A stretch of 9,788 nucleotides of DNA from Desulfuromonadales bacterium (GCA_030640215.1 DAOWJU010000061.1:1-9788); one strand, 5' to 3'. Numbered from the stretch's first letter, positions 1 to 7,800 are shown. Program-made: numbers and translations. The notes: generated by a model not told the origin, from the sequence alone.

Positions 1-78
1 GCAGAGAAACCTGCAGAGAAACCTGCAGAGAAACCTGCAGAGAAACCTGCAGAGAAACCTGCAGAGAAACCTGCAGAG
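1..78 (+). repeat. In-frame 12-base tandem repeat (AEKP coding), six perfect copies plus a partial
   Basis: The unit GCAGAGAAACCT occurs at 1-12, 13-24, 25-36, 37-48, 49-60 and 61-72 with no mismatch. A seventh copy starts at 73 and breaks after GCAGAG. The period is a multiple of three, so a change in copy number adds or removes Ala-Glu-Lys-Pro without shifting the frame. Identity at every third codon position suggests recent expansion or ongoing homogenisation, not old selected protein repetition. The array is truncated by the window start, so the true copy number is unknown. Confidence 0.97.
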
Positions 79-102
79 TCGGATGCACCGACTGAAGCTT
101 AA
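1..102 (+). CDS. rpsB: 30S ribosomal protein S2, C-terminal end (5' partial)
   Basis: Only the last 33 codons and the TAA stop (100-102) are inside the window, and the frame is open from base 1. The visible protein is six perfect Ala-Glu-Lys-Pro units followed by AESDAPTEA. Nothing of the conserved S2 fold is visible. The assignment rests on position: rpsB directly precedes tsf in most bacteria, and S2 proteins of some lineages carry a low-complexity Ala/Glu/Lys/Pro-rich C-terminal extension beyond the globular fold. S2 is a protein of the small ribosomal subunit, and such a tail would be flexible and solvent-exposed. The repeat probably continues upstream of the window. The main alternative is an unrelated protein with an AEKP tail, which is unlikely given the tsf-pyrH-frr neighbours. 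Confidence 0.8.
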   Translation, partial: AEKPAEKPAEKPAEKPAEKPAEKPAESDAPTEA

Positions 103-126
103 CCTATAAACACTAATTGATAAGAT

Positions 127-156
127 AAAGGCGGTCTGCATTGCAGCCGCCTTTTT
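127..156 (+). terminator. Intrinsic terminator or attenuator between rpsB and tsf
   Basis: AAAGGCGG (127-134) pairs with CCGCCTTT (147-154). The stem continues inward as CTGC (136-139) with GCAG (143-146), leaving a three-base loop and one bulged T at 135. The 3' arm runs into a T tract (152-156). It starts 25 bases after the rpsB stop. In E. coli a partial terminator in the rpsB-tsf gap lowers tsf expression relative to rpsB. I see no convincing new promoter between this hairpin and tsf, so partial read-through is the simplest reading. Confidence 0.8.
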
Positions 157-210
157 ACCAGAAAGCTACATAGCTCCCAGAGAGTTAAGTAGGTTACAGG
201 AGGTTTTACC

Positions 211-1125
211 GTGGCAACGATTACAGCAAAGATGGTAGGTGCCCTGCGTGCCAAAACCGGCGCCGGGATGATGGATTGCAAAAAAGCTTTGACTGAGTCT
301 GACGGTGACATGGAGCAGGCTATCGATCTGCTGCGCAAAAAAGGTCTTTCTGCAGCGGCCAAGAAGTCTGGCCGGATCGCAGCAGAAGGAATGATTGCCG
401 CCGTTGGTAATGACCAGAACGGTGCTTTGGTAGAAGTCAACTCAGAGACTGATTTTGTGGCCAAGAATGATGCCTTTCAGGCTTTCGCCAATGGTGTCGC
501 CGAGGTCGTCCTGAATCAGAACCCCGCTGATGTCGATGCTCTTAAAGGACTTGATTTTCCGGGCAGTGGTCGTAATGTCGGTGAGGAACTGAACCATCAG
601 ATCTCAACCATCGGCGAGAACATGAATATCCGTCGTTTCGCACGTCTTGAGAGCAACTCGGGCGCGACCGCTTCTTACATTCACGGTGCTGGCAAAATTG
701 GTGTTCTGGTTCAACTTGACTCTGACAAGGCTGACGATCCCAAGGTGGCTGAGACAGCACGTATGCTGGCCATGCATGTGGCCGCTGCCAGCCCTCAGTA
801 CCTGTGTCGCGACGATGTACCTGCAGATATCGTTGAACGCGAGAAAGGGATCATGCGTGCCAAGGCCATTGAGAGCGGCAAGCCTGAAAAGATCGTCGAC
901 AAGATCATTGAGGGGCAGATTAACAAGTTCTTCGGTGAGTCCTGTCTTCTCGAGCAGGTCTACGTGATTGATACCGATCTGAAGATTAGTAAAGTTGTAG
1001 AAGCTTTGGCCAAAGAGATTGGTGGCCAAGTGACTCTTGCAGCATACTCCCGTTTCCTGCTCGGCGAAGGTATTGATAAGAAGGAAGATGACTTTGCGGC
1101 TGAAGTTGCCTCGATGACCAAGTAA
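211..1125 (+). CDS. tsf: Elongation factor Ts
   Basis: EF-Ts is the cytosolic nucleotide-exchange factor that releases GDP from EF-Tu so that EF-Tu can reload with GTP and aminoacyl-tRNA. The 304-residue product starts with the UBA-like domain that contacts EF-Tu (about residues 4-55, with RAKTGAGMMDCKKAL). The hallmark TDFVAKN segment is at 80-86 and inserts near the EF-Tu nucleotide site. Core domain sequence follows, including YIHGAGKIGVLVQL (156-169) and the C-terminal KIVDKIIEGQINKFF (227-241). It is about 20 residues longer than the 283-residue E. coli protein, so it is the full two-subdomain form. The start is GTG at 211, chosen because AGGAGG (198-203) lies seven bases upstream and the MATITAKMV start fits the family. 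pyrH follows after 27 bases. Confidence 0.97.
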   Translation: MATITAKMVGALRAKTGAGMMDCKKALTESDGDMEQAIDLLRKKGLSAAAKKSGRIAAEGMIAAVGNDQNGALVEVNSETDFVAKNDAFQAFANGVAEVVLNQNPADVDALKGLDFPGSGRNVGEELNHQISTIGENMNIRRFARLESNSGATASYIHGAGKIGVLVQLDSDKADDPKVAETARMLAMHVAAASPQYLCRDDVPADIVEREKGIMRAKAIESGKPEKIVDKIIEGQINKFFGESCLLEQVYVIDTDLKISKVVEALAKEIGGQVTLAAYSRFLLGEGIDKKEDDFAAEVASMTK

Positions 1126-1875
<750 letters not shown>

Positions 1876-1879
1876 TGCC

Positions 1880-2437
1880 ATGATTGCTGATGTCAAATCA
1901 AAAGCCAGTGCCGGGATGACAAAAGCTCTGGAGTCGTTTCGACGCGACCTGAGCAAAGTTCGCACCGGACGCGCCTCCCTTGCTCTACTCGATGACGTCC
2001 GGGTTGATTATTACGGTACACCGACACCGCTTAATCAGGTTGCCGCAATGGCTGTTCCGGAACCTCGCTTGATTACAATCCAGCCGTGGGAAAAGAACCT
2101 GTCTGGTGAAATTGAAAAAGCCATTCTCAAGGCAGATCTCGGTTTGAACCCGTCTTCCGATGGCCAGCTTATTCGTCTGGTCTTCCCGCCGTTGACTGAG
2201 GAACGTCGTAAAGAGATGGTCAAGCAGGTTAAACGCCTGGGAGAAGAAGCCAAAATCGCGGTTCGTAATGTGCGCCGTGAAGGCAATGACACCCTGAAAA
2301 AGTTAGAGAAGGACAAAGAGATTACCGAAGATGAGTTGAAACGTGGCGAGAAGGAAGTTCAAGATGTGACCGATGACTATGTTGCGCGAGTTGATAAAGT
2401 TATCGCGGAGAAAGAAAAAGATCTGATGGAGATCTGA
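1880..2437 (+). CDS. frr: Ribosome recycling factor
   Basis: RRF works with EF-G to split the post-termination ribosome so that subunits can be reused. The product is 185 residues, the same as E. coli RRF. It has the expected layout: an N-terminal helix with VRTGRAS (27-33), a small beta domain with [12 protein letters not shown] (44-55) and IQPW (67-70), LGLNPSSDG (87-95), [11 protein letters not shown] (103-113), and a long charged helical arm with VRNVRRE (128-134) completing the three-helix bundle. The start is ATG 1880, nine bases after AGGAG (1866-1870); upstream in-frame codons overlap pyrH and have no family support. Four bases separate it from the pyrH stop, so pyrH and frr are probably cotranscribed and coupled. 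A terminator follows, making frr the last gene of this block. Confidence 0.97.
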   Translation: MIADVKSKASAGMTKALESFRRDLSKVRTGRASLALLDDVRVDYYGTPTPLNQVAAMAVPEPRLITIQPWEKNLSGEIEKAILKADLGLNPSSDGQLIRLVFPPLTEERRKEMVKQVKRLGEEAKIAVRNVRREGNDTLKKLEKDKEITEDELKRGEKEVQDVTDDYVARVDKVIAEKEKDLMEI

Positions 2438-2482
2438 TCTCTGTAGATTCTTGCCTGGTCGATGCCATCGTCCACTGTAATC

Positions 2483-2509
2483 AAGGGGCGCCTTATGGGC
2501 GCCCTTTTT
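2483..2509 (+). terminator. Strong intrinsic terminator after frr
   Basis: GGGCGCC (2486-2492) pairs perfectly with GGCGCCC (2498-2504) around a five-base loop, and flanking A-T and G-T pairs extend the stem. A run of five T (2505-2509) follows. It lies 45 bases after the frr stop and separates the translation genes from the uppS group. The G+C-rich stem and T tract make this the clearest terminator in the first half of the window. Confidence 0.9.
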
Positions 2510-2530
2510 GTTGAAGGGCGTTTAATCTCT

Positions 2531-2563
2531 TTGTTGCCCGATTTGTTATGTCTATGCTATTTT
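2531..2563 (+). promoter_or_regulatory. Weak candidate sigma-70 promoter for the uppS group
   Basis: After the frr terminator a new promoter is expected before uppS. Two overlapping candidates exist. TTGTTG (2531-2536) with a 16-base spacer to TATGCT (2553-2558) is one; TTGCCC (2534-2539) with an 18-base spacer to TATTTT (2558-2563) is the other. Each matches the consensus only partly. Either would give a leader of roughly 30-40 bases before the uppS ATG. The call relies on context as much as on sequence. Confidence 0.4.
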
Positions 2564-2601
2564 AACAAGTTCTTACTACTCCTTCCCTGAGCATTTAGAT
2601 T

Positions 2602-3348
2602 ATGCAGATACCAATACATCTCGCGATTATCATGGATGGCAATGGTCGCTGGGCTGAACAGCGTCATCTTCCGCGTATTCTGGGGCATCGTAAGGGTGTG
2701 GAATCGGTCCAGGGCATAGTCGATGAATGTTTGGAGTTAGGAGTTCGTTACCTGACCCTCTATGCATTCAGCTCCGAAAACTGGAGGCGTCCTCAAGACG
2801 AGGTTGAGGCGCTGATGGCTTTGCTCGGAACTTTTTTGAAAAATGAACTGAGTCGACTGCAAAAAATGGGCATTCGTCTCATGGCCATTGGTGAACTGGA
2901 CCGCCTGCCAAAATCAATCAGTAAAATTCTCAAAGAAAGCATCAAGAAAACCGCCGGCAATGACCGTATGGTTCTGAATCTGGCTCTCTCTTATGGCTCA
3001 CGCAACGAATTAACTCGGGCCATGCAGAGACTTGGCAGGGAAATCGCCAACGGTAAATTACAGGCTGATGCTATCACTGAAGAGGATATTGGCATGGCGC
3101 TTGATACCCATGATATCCCTGATCCTGACCTGTTAATCCGAACCAGCGGAGAGATGCGCACCAGCAACTTTCTTCTTTGGCAAACGGCCTATACAGAGCT
3201 TTACTTTACTGAAGCTCTCTGGCCGGACTTCTCTCGCGATCAGTTGTTGCAGGCAATAGAAGAGTACAGTCGCCGCCAACGGCGGTTTGGGCTTACCGGT
3301 GCACAACTGCGTAATAAAGAAAACAACGACGGGGAGGGACGTCATTAA
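2602..3348 (+). CDS. uppS: Undecaprenyl diphosphate synthase (cis-prenyltransferase)
   Basis: UppS adds eight isopentenyl units in cis configuration to farnesyl diphosphate, giving the C55 lipid that carries peptidoglycan and O-antigen precursors across the inner membrane. The 248-residue product (E. coli 253) has catalytic Asp12 in IIMDGNGRWA (9-18), HRKG (29-32), FSSENW (56-61) and LNLALSYGSRNEL (125-137). It also has RTSGE (180-184) and SNFLLWQ (188-194), which bind the IPP diphosphate and magnesium, then WPDF (207-210). The protein is soluble and membrane-associated. ATG 2602 is the only possible start near the conserved N terminus, because an in-frame TAG lies at 2596-2598. No Shine-Dalgarno sequence is visible in the 20 bases before it, which is unusual here. 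It overlaps cdsA by three bases. Confidence 0.96.
   Translation: MQIPIHLAIIMDGNGRWAEQRHLPRILGHRKGVESVQGIVDECLELGVRYLTLYAFSSENWRRPQDEVEALMALLGTFLKNELSRLQKMGIRLMAIGELDRLPKSISKILKESIKKTAGNDRMVLNLALSYGSRNELTRAMQRLGREIANGKLQADAITEEDIGMALDTHDIPDPDLLIRTSGEMRTSNFLLWQTAYTELYFTEALWPDFSRDQLLQAIEEYSRRQRRFGLTGAQLRNKENNDGEGRH
3331..3338 (+). promoter_or_regulatory. Shine-Dalgarno site that sets the cdsA start
   Basis: GGGGAGGG lies within the last codons of uppS. It is five bases upstream of ATT 3344 but about 30 bases downstream of the alternative GTG 3299 and about 40 downstream of TTG 3287. A ribosome site in this place can serve only a start at or just after 3344, so it argues for the unusual ATT start. 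Confidence 0.65.
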
Positions 3349-4144
3349 ACAACGAATCATCACAGCACTGATTGCTCTTCCGTTACTGATTCTATGCATT
3401 CTTTATTCCAGCCAAGGCCTGTTTGCCGCTCTGATCTTTATTGCCAGCGCGTTAGCCCTGCATGAATTTTACCGGATGGCGCTGCCGGAGACGCGTCGCC
3501 TGGAAGCTTCTCTTTCGGTTGCTGTCGGTGTGCTCTGCTGCGTCGGCCTGGTCTACACTTTTAATACCCCTTTTCATCTATTGAGTATGGTTCTGCCGTG
3601 CCTTTTTCTAACCCTTGTCTATCTTTTCCGCTTTCAGGACATGCAGAGTGTAAGTCGTGATCTGGCGGTCAGTCTGCTTGGTTTGATGTATATCCCGTTA
3701 CTCTTGTCTCATGCTGCTCTTATGCGTGCTTTACCTGCCGGCCGTGACTGGATCTTTCTCGTCCTGCTCGTGGTGATGGCAAGCGACACGTTGGCTTACT
3801 TTGTCGGCAGGAAATTTGGGCGACATCGTTTATACGAAGCCGTCAGCCCGAAAAAAACCATCGAAGGCTCACTTGGCGGCCTTGTCGGTGGTGTCGTTGG
3901 TGCAATGATTTGCAAATTTTGGTTCTTTGCGGAGTTGAGTGGCGTAGATGTCCTTTTTGTTGGTATCGGCGTCGGGGCCTTCAGCCAACTCGGTGACCTG
4001 GTTGAGTCTTTGTTGAAGCGAAGCTTCGGCGTGAAAGACTCTGGAGCGCTGATTCCCGGACATGGTGGTATTCTGGATCGTCTTGACAGCCTACTGTTCG
4101 CTTTTCCTGTAACATATTACTACGCTGTATGGGTGATTGCATGA
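3344..4144 (+). CDS. cdsA: Phosphatidate cytidylyltransferase (CDP-diglyceride synthase)
   Basis: CdsA converts phosphatidic acid and CTP to CDP-diacylglycerol, precursor of all phospholipids, in the inner membrane. The protein is largely hydrophobic with about seven or eight membrane segments. It has SPKKTIEG (168-175) and a complete family signature at 222-249: [21 protein letters not shown], whose acidic residues bind metal and CTP. No ATG lies near the N terminus. ATT 3344 read as Met gives a protein starting [12 protein letters not shown], 266 residues, typical of the family. It has a good ribosome site five bases upstream and overlaps the uppS stop (ATTAA). GTG 3299 or TTG 3287 would add 15 or 19 residues of hydrophilic sequence encoded inside uppS and lack a suitable ribosome site. 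Function is secure; the start codon is inferred. Confidence 0.93.
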   Translation: MKQRIITALIALPLLILCILYSSQGLFAALIFIASALALHEFYRMALPETRRLEASLSVAVGVLCCVGLVYTFNTPFHLLSMVLPCLFLTLVYLFRFQDMQSVSRDLAVSLLGLMYIPLLLSHAALMRALPAGRDWIFLVLLVVMASDTLAYFVGRKFGRHRLYEAVSPKKTIEGSLGGLVGGVVGAMICKFWFFAELSGVDVLFVGIGVGAFSQLGDLVESLLKRSFGVKDSGALIPGHGGILDRLDSLLFAFPVTYYYAVWVIA

Positions 4145-5313
4145 AGCGACTGGCCGTCCTCGGTTCCACTGGCTCTATCGGTGTGAGCACTCTGGAGATT
4201 GTTGCGGAGCATCCAGGCCAATTTCAGGTGGTGGCCTTGACCGCCGGACGCAATCTGGCATTGCTTGAAGAGCAAATTGCACGTTTTCGACCAGATGTCG
4301 TCGCTGTCCCGGATCCGGAGAACGCTCAACGTTTGCAGGAACGCATCGGTGCCTGTGCGACCCGTGTCCTCTATGGAACCGATGGCCTGATTGCCTGTGT
4401 CACTGATTCACACGTCGATATGGTTGTCTCTGCAATCGTTGGTGCCGCCGGTCTCGAACCGACTCTTGCTGCGATCGAGGCGGGTAAGGATGTCGCTCTT
4501 GCCAACAAAGAGACCCTGGTCATCGCTGGTGAGTTGGTTATGGCTGCGGTTGCCAAATCCGGCTGCCAACTCTTCCCCGTCGATAGCGAACACTCAGCTA
4601 TCTTTCAATCACTTGAAGGCCACCGTAAAGAAGATGTTCGGCGGTTGATTTTGACTGCGTCCGGCGGACCATTTCGTAACTGGTCCCTTGACGACCTGCA
4701 GGAGGTGACACCGCAGGATGCCTTGGCCCATCCGAACTGGACCATGGGTCGAAAAATCACGATCGATTCAGCAACTATGATGAACAAGGGGCTGGAGGTT
4801 ATTGAGGCGCACTGGCTCTTTGATGTTCCAGTCGATGATATTGCTGTTCATATCCATCCTGAAAGTATTATTCATTCCATGGTGGAGTATATTGATGGTG
4901 CGCTCATTGCGCAACTCGGCATTCCAGATATGAAAACGCCGATTGCCTATGCCTTGACCTATCCCGAAAGACTGACTTTAGATTTGCCTGCTCTTGATCT
5001 CTGTCGTCTCAGTCAATTGAATTTTGCTGTGCCCGACAGTCAGTGTTTTCCCTGTCTTGGCCTGGCTTACGATGCCATCCGACGTGGTGGCACGACACCT
5101 GCTGTGCTGAATGCTGCCAACGAACTTGCTGTCGAAGCTTTCCTGCAGGAAAAAATTGGTTTTCTTGATATCCCACGCATCATTGCTAAGGTAGTAGCGA
5201 AGCATACCAATACGGTGGCGTCCAGTCTGGAGCAGATTCTTACTGCTGATAGCTGGGCGCGCCAGACAGCCCATGACGTTATTCACGAAATTGAAGGAGT
5301 CTCTTACACGTGA
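4141..5313 (+). CDS. dxr: 1-deoxy-D-xylulose 5-phosphate reductoisomerase
   Basis: Dxr rearranges and reduces DXP to 2-C-methyl-D-erythritol 4-phosphate with NADPH, the committed step of the MEP isoprenoid pathway, in the cytosol. The 390-residue product has the NADPH-binding GSTGSIG (8-14), [13 protein letters not shown] (119-131), and metal ligands Asp148 and Glu150 in [10 protein letters not shown]. It also has LTASGGPFR (171-179), [22 protein letters not shown] (198-219, third ligand Glu219) and [11 protein letters not shown] (239-249). The start is ATG 4141, overlapping the cdsA stop as ATGA, with GGGTGA just upstream. An in-frame ATG at 4129 would add four residues and has no ribosome site. 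MEP-pathway product feeds the FPP and IPP used by UppS in the same operon. Confidence 0.97.
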   Translation: MKRLAVLGSTGSIGVSTLEIVAEHPGQFQVVALTAGRNLALLEEQIARFRPDVVAVPDPENAQRLQERIGACATRVLYGTDGLIACVTDSHVDMVVSAIVGAAGLEPTLAAIEAGKDVALANKETLVIAGELVMAAVAKSGCQLFPVDSEHSAIFQSLEGHRKEDVRRLILTASGGPFRNWSLDDLQEVTPQDALAHPNWTMGRKITIDSATMMNKGLEVIEAHWLFDVPVDDIAVHIHPESIIHSMVEYIDGALIAQLGIPDMKTPIAYALTYPERLTLDLPALDLCRLSQLNFAVPDSQCFPCLGLAYDAIRRGGTTPAVLNAANELAVEAFLQEKIGFLDIPRIIAKVVAKHTNTVASSLEQILTADSWARQTAHDVIHEIEGVSYT

Positions 5314-6632
5314 TCACTATTGTAGCCGGCATTATCATGCTGGGCATTCTGGTCTTTGTCCATGAACTCGGGCACTTCTGTGTTGCCAAGTTGTGTGGTG
5401 TCAAAGTCCTCAAATTTTCGCTTGGCTTTGGTCCTCGCCTGATTTCCCACCAACGTGGCGAGACAGAATATATGATCTGTGCCATTCCGCTTGGTGGCTA
5501 TGTCCAAATGCTCGGTGAGGGCGGTGGTGATCAGGGTGAAGAGGCCGAGGTCGACCCAGACGAAGAAGAGCGCTCGTTTGCTAAAAAGTCTATTCCCCGG
5601 CGCATGGCAATTGTCGCTGCCGGTCCGATCATGAACCTTATTCTGCCATTTATGATCCTGCCCATTGCTTATCTGGTCGGTATTAATTTACCTGCTTACC
5701 TTGAGGATCCACCTTGTGTCGGTTATGTCGTACCGGGATCAGAAGCGGCAGAGTCTGGTTTTCGTAATGGTGACTGTATCGTCAAAATCAGCGGCATGGA
5801 TGTGGCCACCTGGACAGATACTGGCCCGGCCCTGGTGAGTAGTGCCGGAGAACCAATTATCTTTACTCTGGACCGTGATGATGGCATCGAAGAGCTGATC
5901 ATTGACACGGAAAATGGTGCTTTGGAAGGTTTGCAGTCAATTGGTCTGCTGCCGGGCCAAGATGCCGTCATAGGCGGTTTGGCTCCGGCTATGCCAGCGG
6001 TCGAAGCTGGGCTTCAAGAAGGGGACAGGATCCTCTCTATCGGCAAACGTGAGATTGTTTCGTGGTATGAACTCAAGGACGCCATTCAGGAAGCCAGTGG
6101 CCAGCCAGTGGCTGTTGTCATTGAGCGTAATATGCAACAGCTCACTCTTGAACTTACGCCGAAAAAGGTGGATGGCAATGACGATTACCTGATTGGTGTC
6201 GCTCCACATCATGAGACCATTTTTAAACGCTTTCCTTTTGGCGAGGCGGTTGCGGCCGGTGCCGAACGTACCGTTGATTTGATCGAGTTGACCTTGATCT
6301 TCATACAGAAGTTGTTTGCCGGACACGTTTCATCCAGCAATATCGGTGGTCCAATTACTGTCGTCCAGATAGCCGGTCAAGCAGCACAGACGGATATCTC
6401 AAGTGTCTTAAGTATTCTGGCTTTCCTGAGTATCCAATTGGGCATCCTCAATCTTCTGCCGATCCCGATTCTGGATGGTGGTCATCTGTTCTTCTACACT
6501 TTTGAACTGGTCTTTCGTCGTCCGCTCTCCCTGCGGGCCCGTGAGTGGGCACAACAAATCGGTCTGATTCTGTTGATTATGCTGATGGGACTGGCTTTCT
6601 ATAACGATATTGTCCGTATGCTGGGAAGTTAA
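5310..6632 (+). CDS. rseP: RseP-type site-2 intramembrane zinc metalloprotease
   Basis: This M50-family inner-membrane protease cleaves substrates within or near membrane segments. The E. coli relative makes the second cut in anti-sigma factor RseA and also clears signal-peptide remnants. The 440-residue product (E. coli 450) has zinc ligands in HELGH (18-22) in the first membrane segment. An acidic stretch follows at 71-87, then the AGPIMN segment (104-109), two tandem PDZ domains (about 130-200 and 213-285, the second with [12 protein letters not shown]), and the second metal site [12 protein letters not shown] (381-392, Asp389) with further membrane segments. The start is GTG 5310, overlapping the dxr stop as GTGA, ten bases after GAAGGAG (5293-5299). 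No rseA or sigma-E gene is nearby, so the substrate is unknown. Confidence 0.95.
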   Translation: MITIVAGIIMLGILVFVHELGHFCVAKLCGVKVLKFSLGFGPRLISHQRGETEYMICAIPLGGYVQMLGEGGGDQGEEAEVDPDEEERSFAKKSIPRRMAIVAAGPIMNLILPFMILPIAYLVGINLPAYLEDPPCVGYVVPGSEAAESGFRNGDCIVKISGMDVATWTDTGPALVSSAGEPIIFTLDRDDGIEELIIDTENGALEGLQSIGLLPGQDAVIGGLAPAMPAVEAGLQEGDRILSIGKREIVSWYELKDAIQEASGQPVAVVIERNMQQLTLELTPKKVDGNDDYLIGVAPHHETIFKRFPFGEAVAAGAERTVDLIELTLIFIQKLFAGHVSSSNIGGPITVVQIAGQAAQTDISSVLSILAFLSIQLGILNLLPIPILDGGHLFFYTFELVFRRPLSLRAREWAQQIGLILLIMLMGLAFYNDIVRMLGS

Positions 6633-6633
6633 C

Positions 6634-7347
6634 GTGTCGCCAATTCTTCTGACAATCCAAACCGCTTCGCCCACTGGCAGTCTGGCCATTTCCGATGGCG
6701 AACAGCTCCTGGCTGAAATTAACCTGGATGTTCGCAGTACGCCAACGGAATGGCTGCTGCAAGCGATTGAAGATCTGCTGGCTAAGACGGGCCTTGCAAA
6801 GAATGCTCTGGATGCAATCGGCGTGGTCAGAGGTCCTGGCTCTTTCACCGGTCTGCGCGTTGGACTGGCGACAGCCAAAGGGTTAGCGCTGGCAGCCAAC
6901 TGTCCGTTACTTGGGATATCATCATTACAGTGTCTCGCCATGCAGTTTCCCTTCACCAGCATGCCAGTCTGTGTCATGCTGGATGCCCGCAAACAGGAGG
7001 TCTATACGGCTCTCTTTATTTGGGAGTCCGGCTATCCGTACGCTGCTGCCGAAGAAAGGGTCATTAAACCGGAAAAACTGTTGGCTGACATCTCTGGCGA
7101 AACCTTGTTTGTGGGTAATGGCGCTCTTGTCTATAGACCCTTGATTGTAAGGCAATTGGCTGACAGAGCGCATTTTGCCCCAGCCTTTCTAAACTTGCCA
7201 AGAGCTGGCGCTGCTGCCGCTCTCGCTTTGCGGGAATGGCAATCAGGGTGTACTTTCTCCGCTCATGAGTTGATGCCATTGTATCTGCGACCTTCTGAAG
7301 CGGAACTTAATTTGCAACAAAGAAAAAAATCAGGGAATTCTAGTTGA
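6634..7347 (+). CDS. tsaB: tRNA threonylcarbamoyladenosine biosynthesis protein TsaB
   Basis: TsaB (YeaZ) is the non-catalytic partner of TsaD. With TsaE it supports transfer of threonylcarbamoyl from TsaC product to A37 of ANN-decoding tRNAs (t6A). The 237-residue product (E. coli 231) has the ASKHA-type start MSPILLTIQTASPTGSLAI, the hallmark GPGSFTGLRVGLATAKGLA (67-85), LDARKQEVYTALF (116-128) and PLYLRPSEAE (215-224). It lacks the metal-binding histidines of TsaD, as expected. The start is GTG 6634, one base after the rseP stop. A TTG at 6610 inside rseP would add eight residues that do not fit the family. The ribosome site is weak (GGGA at 6623-6626), consistent with translational coupling to rseP. 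Its stop codon overlaps the next promoter. Confidence 0.94.
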   Translation: MSPILLTIQTASPTGSLAISDGEQLLAEINLDVRSTPTEWLLQAIEDLLAKTGLAKNALDAIGVVRGPGSFTGLRVGLATAKGLALAANCPLLGISSLQCLAMQFPFTSMPVCVMLDARKQEVYTALFIWESGYPYAAAEERVIKPEKLLADISGETLFVGNGALVYRPLIVRQLADRAHFAPAFLNLPRAGAAAALALREWQSGCTFSAHELMPLYLRPSEAELNLQQRKKSGNSS

Positions 7348-7373
7348 CAACCCTGTCTCGCGTTCGTTATTTT
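7344..7373 (+). promoter_or_regulatory. Sigma-70 promoter for the DUF465 gene, overlapping the tsaB stop
   Basis: A perfect -35 hexamer TTGACA (7344-7349) is followed after 18 bases by TATTTT (7368-7373), a four-of-six match to the -10 consensus. The tsaB TGA (7345-7347) lies inside the -35 box. Transcription would start near 7380, giving a leader of about 40 bases. A small inverted repeat, GACAA (7379-7383) with TTGTC (7389-7393), sits at the expected start point and could be an operator or chance. Confidence 0.7.
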
Positions 7374-7419
7374 TTATAGACAATTTGTTTGTCCCATCCT
7401 TTAACTTCAGGAGGTGCTT

Positions 7420-7641
7420 ATGGTAGAGACGGACCAGAACTTGATCCAGCGTTTGAGTGAAGAAAACCCCCGTTTCCGTAAATTGCACGAAGAACACGTA
7501 CTTTTTGAGAAGAAACTGCAGGAATATGAAGAGATGACCTACCTCTCGGAAGAGACTGATCTTGAACGGAAGAAAATCCAGAAACTAAAGTTAGCAGGAA
7601 AAGACGAGATGGAGCTGATGCTAAAAAATCTTCGTCAATAA
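7420..7641 (+). CDS. DUF465 (YdcH-like) small helical protein
   Basis: This 73-residue protein of unknown function resembles the DUF465/YdcH family (Pfam PF04325). That family consists of short, highly charged, mostly helical proteins with a Leu-rich N-terminal half, an aromatic residue in the middle and a Lys/Leu-rich C-terminal helix. Here LSEENPRFRKLHEEHVLFEKKL (12-33) and the C-terminal run of about 49-72 are strongly helical and look like an antiparallel helical hairpin or short coiled coil. No signal peptide, membrane segment or catalytic motif is visible. The start is ATG 7420, five bases after a perfect AGGAGG (7409-7414); GTG 7414 lies inside that site and is excluded. It has its own promoter and terminator, so it is probably a single-gene transcript. 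Family assignment is by pattern, and I infer no function. Confidence 0.85.
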   Translation: MVETDQNLIQRLSEENPRFRKLHEEHVLFEKKLQEYEEMTYLSEETDLERKKIQKLKLAGKDEMELMLKNLRQ

Positions 7642-7663
7642 TTGATGAAATCAAAGAGACAAG

Positions 7664-7700
7664 CAGGGGCCGGATATATTCCGGCCCCTGTTATTTGTTT
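7664..7700 (+). terminator. Strong intrinsic terminator after the DUF465 gene
   Basis: CAGGGGCCGG (7664-7673) pairs perfectly with CCGGCCCCTG (7681-7690). An inner A-T pair leaves a five-base AT-rich loop. A T-rich tail (7691-7700) with one A and one G follows. It lies 22 bases after the stop codon. The 10-11 pair G+C-rich stem makes it the longest hairpin in the window, and it isolates the small gene from ilvD. Confidence 0.88.
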
Positions 7701-7770
7701 GCTCTCTGTTGTTTTTGGGCCGGGCCTCTTTTGTTAATTCTGGCATGGGAGTGACCCGATTTTTTTGCCC

Positions 7771-7800
7771 TTTACCTGTAAGGGGTTCCACGGGTATAAA
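7771..7800 (+). promoter_or_regulatory. Candidate sigma-70 promoter for ilvD
   Basis: TTTACC (7771-7776, four of six) and TATAAA (7795-7800, five of six) are separated by 18 bases. The predicted start near 7807 gives a leader of about 50 bases to the ilvD ATG. Two short dyads flank it: CCCTT (7768-7772) with AAGGG (7780-7784) over the -35 box, and CTGTTA (7803-7808) with TAACAG (7824-7829) over the start point. Either could bind a regulator. The rest of the gap (7701-7856) shows no RNA gene or leader peptide I can support. Confidence 0.5.

Noticed and set aside
1..78. Direct repeats at the window start as a possible CRISPR array or replication iteron set
   Set aside because: The units are 12 bases, contiguous with no spacers, and in frame with a coding sequence that ends at a stop just after them.
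6408..6992. Long open frame on the minus strand (194 codons) opposite rseP and tsaB
   Set aside because: It lies antisense to two well-recognised genes, has low-complexity non-family protein sequence and lacks a ribosome site. It is a shadow of their codon use.
7747..7766. GGG-loop-CCC followed by a T run as a second terminator
   Set aside because: The stem has only three G-C pairs, too weak for an intrinsic terminator, and a strong terminator already ends the upstream gene.
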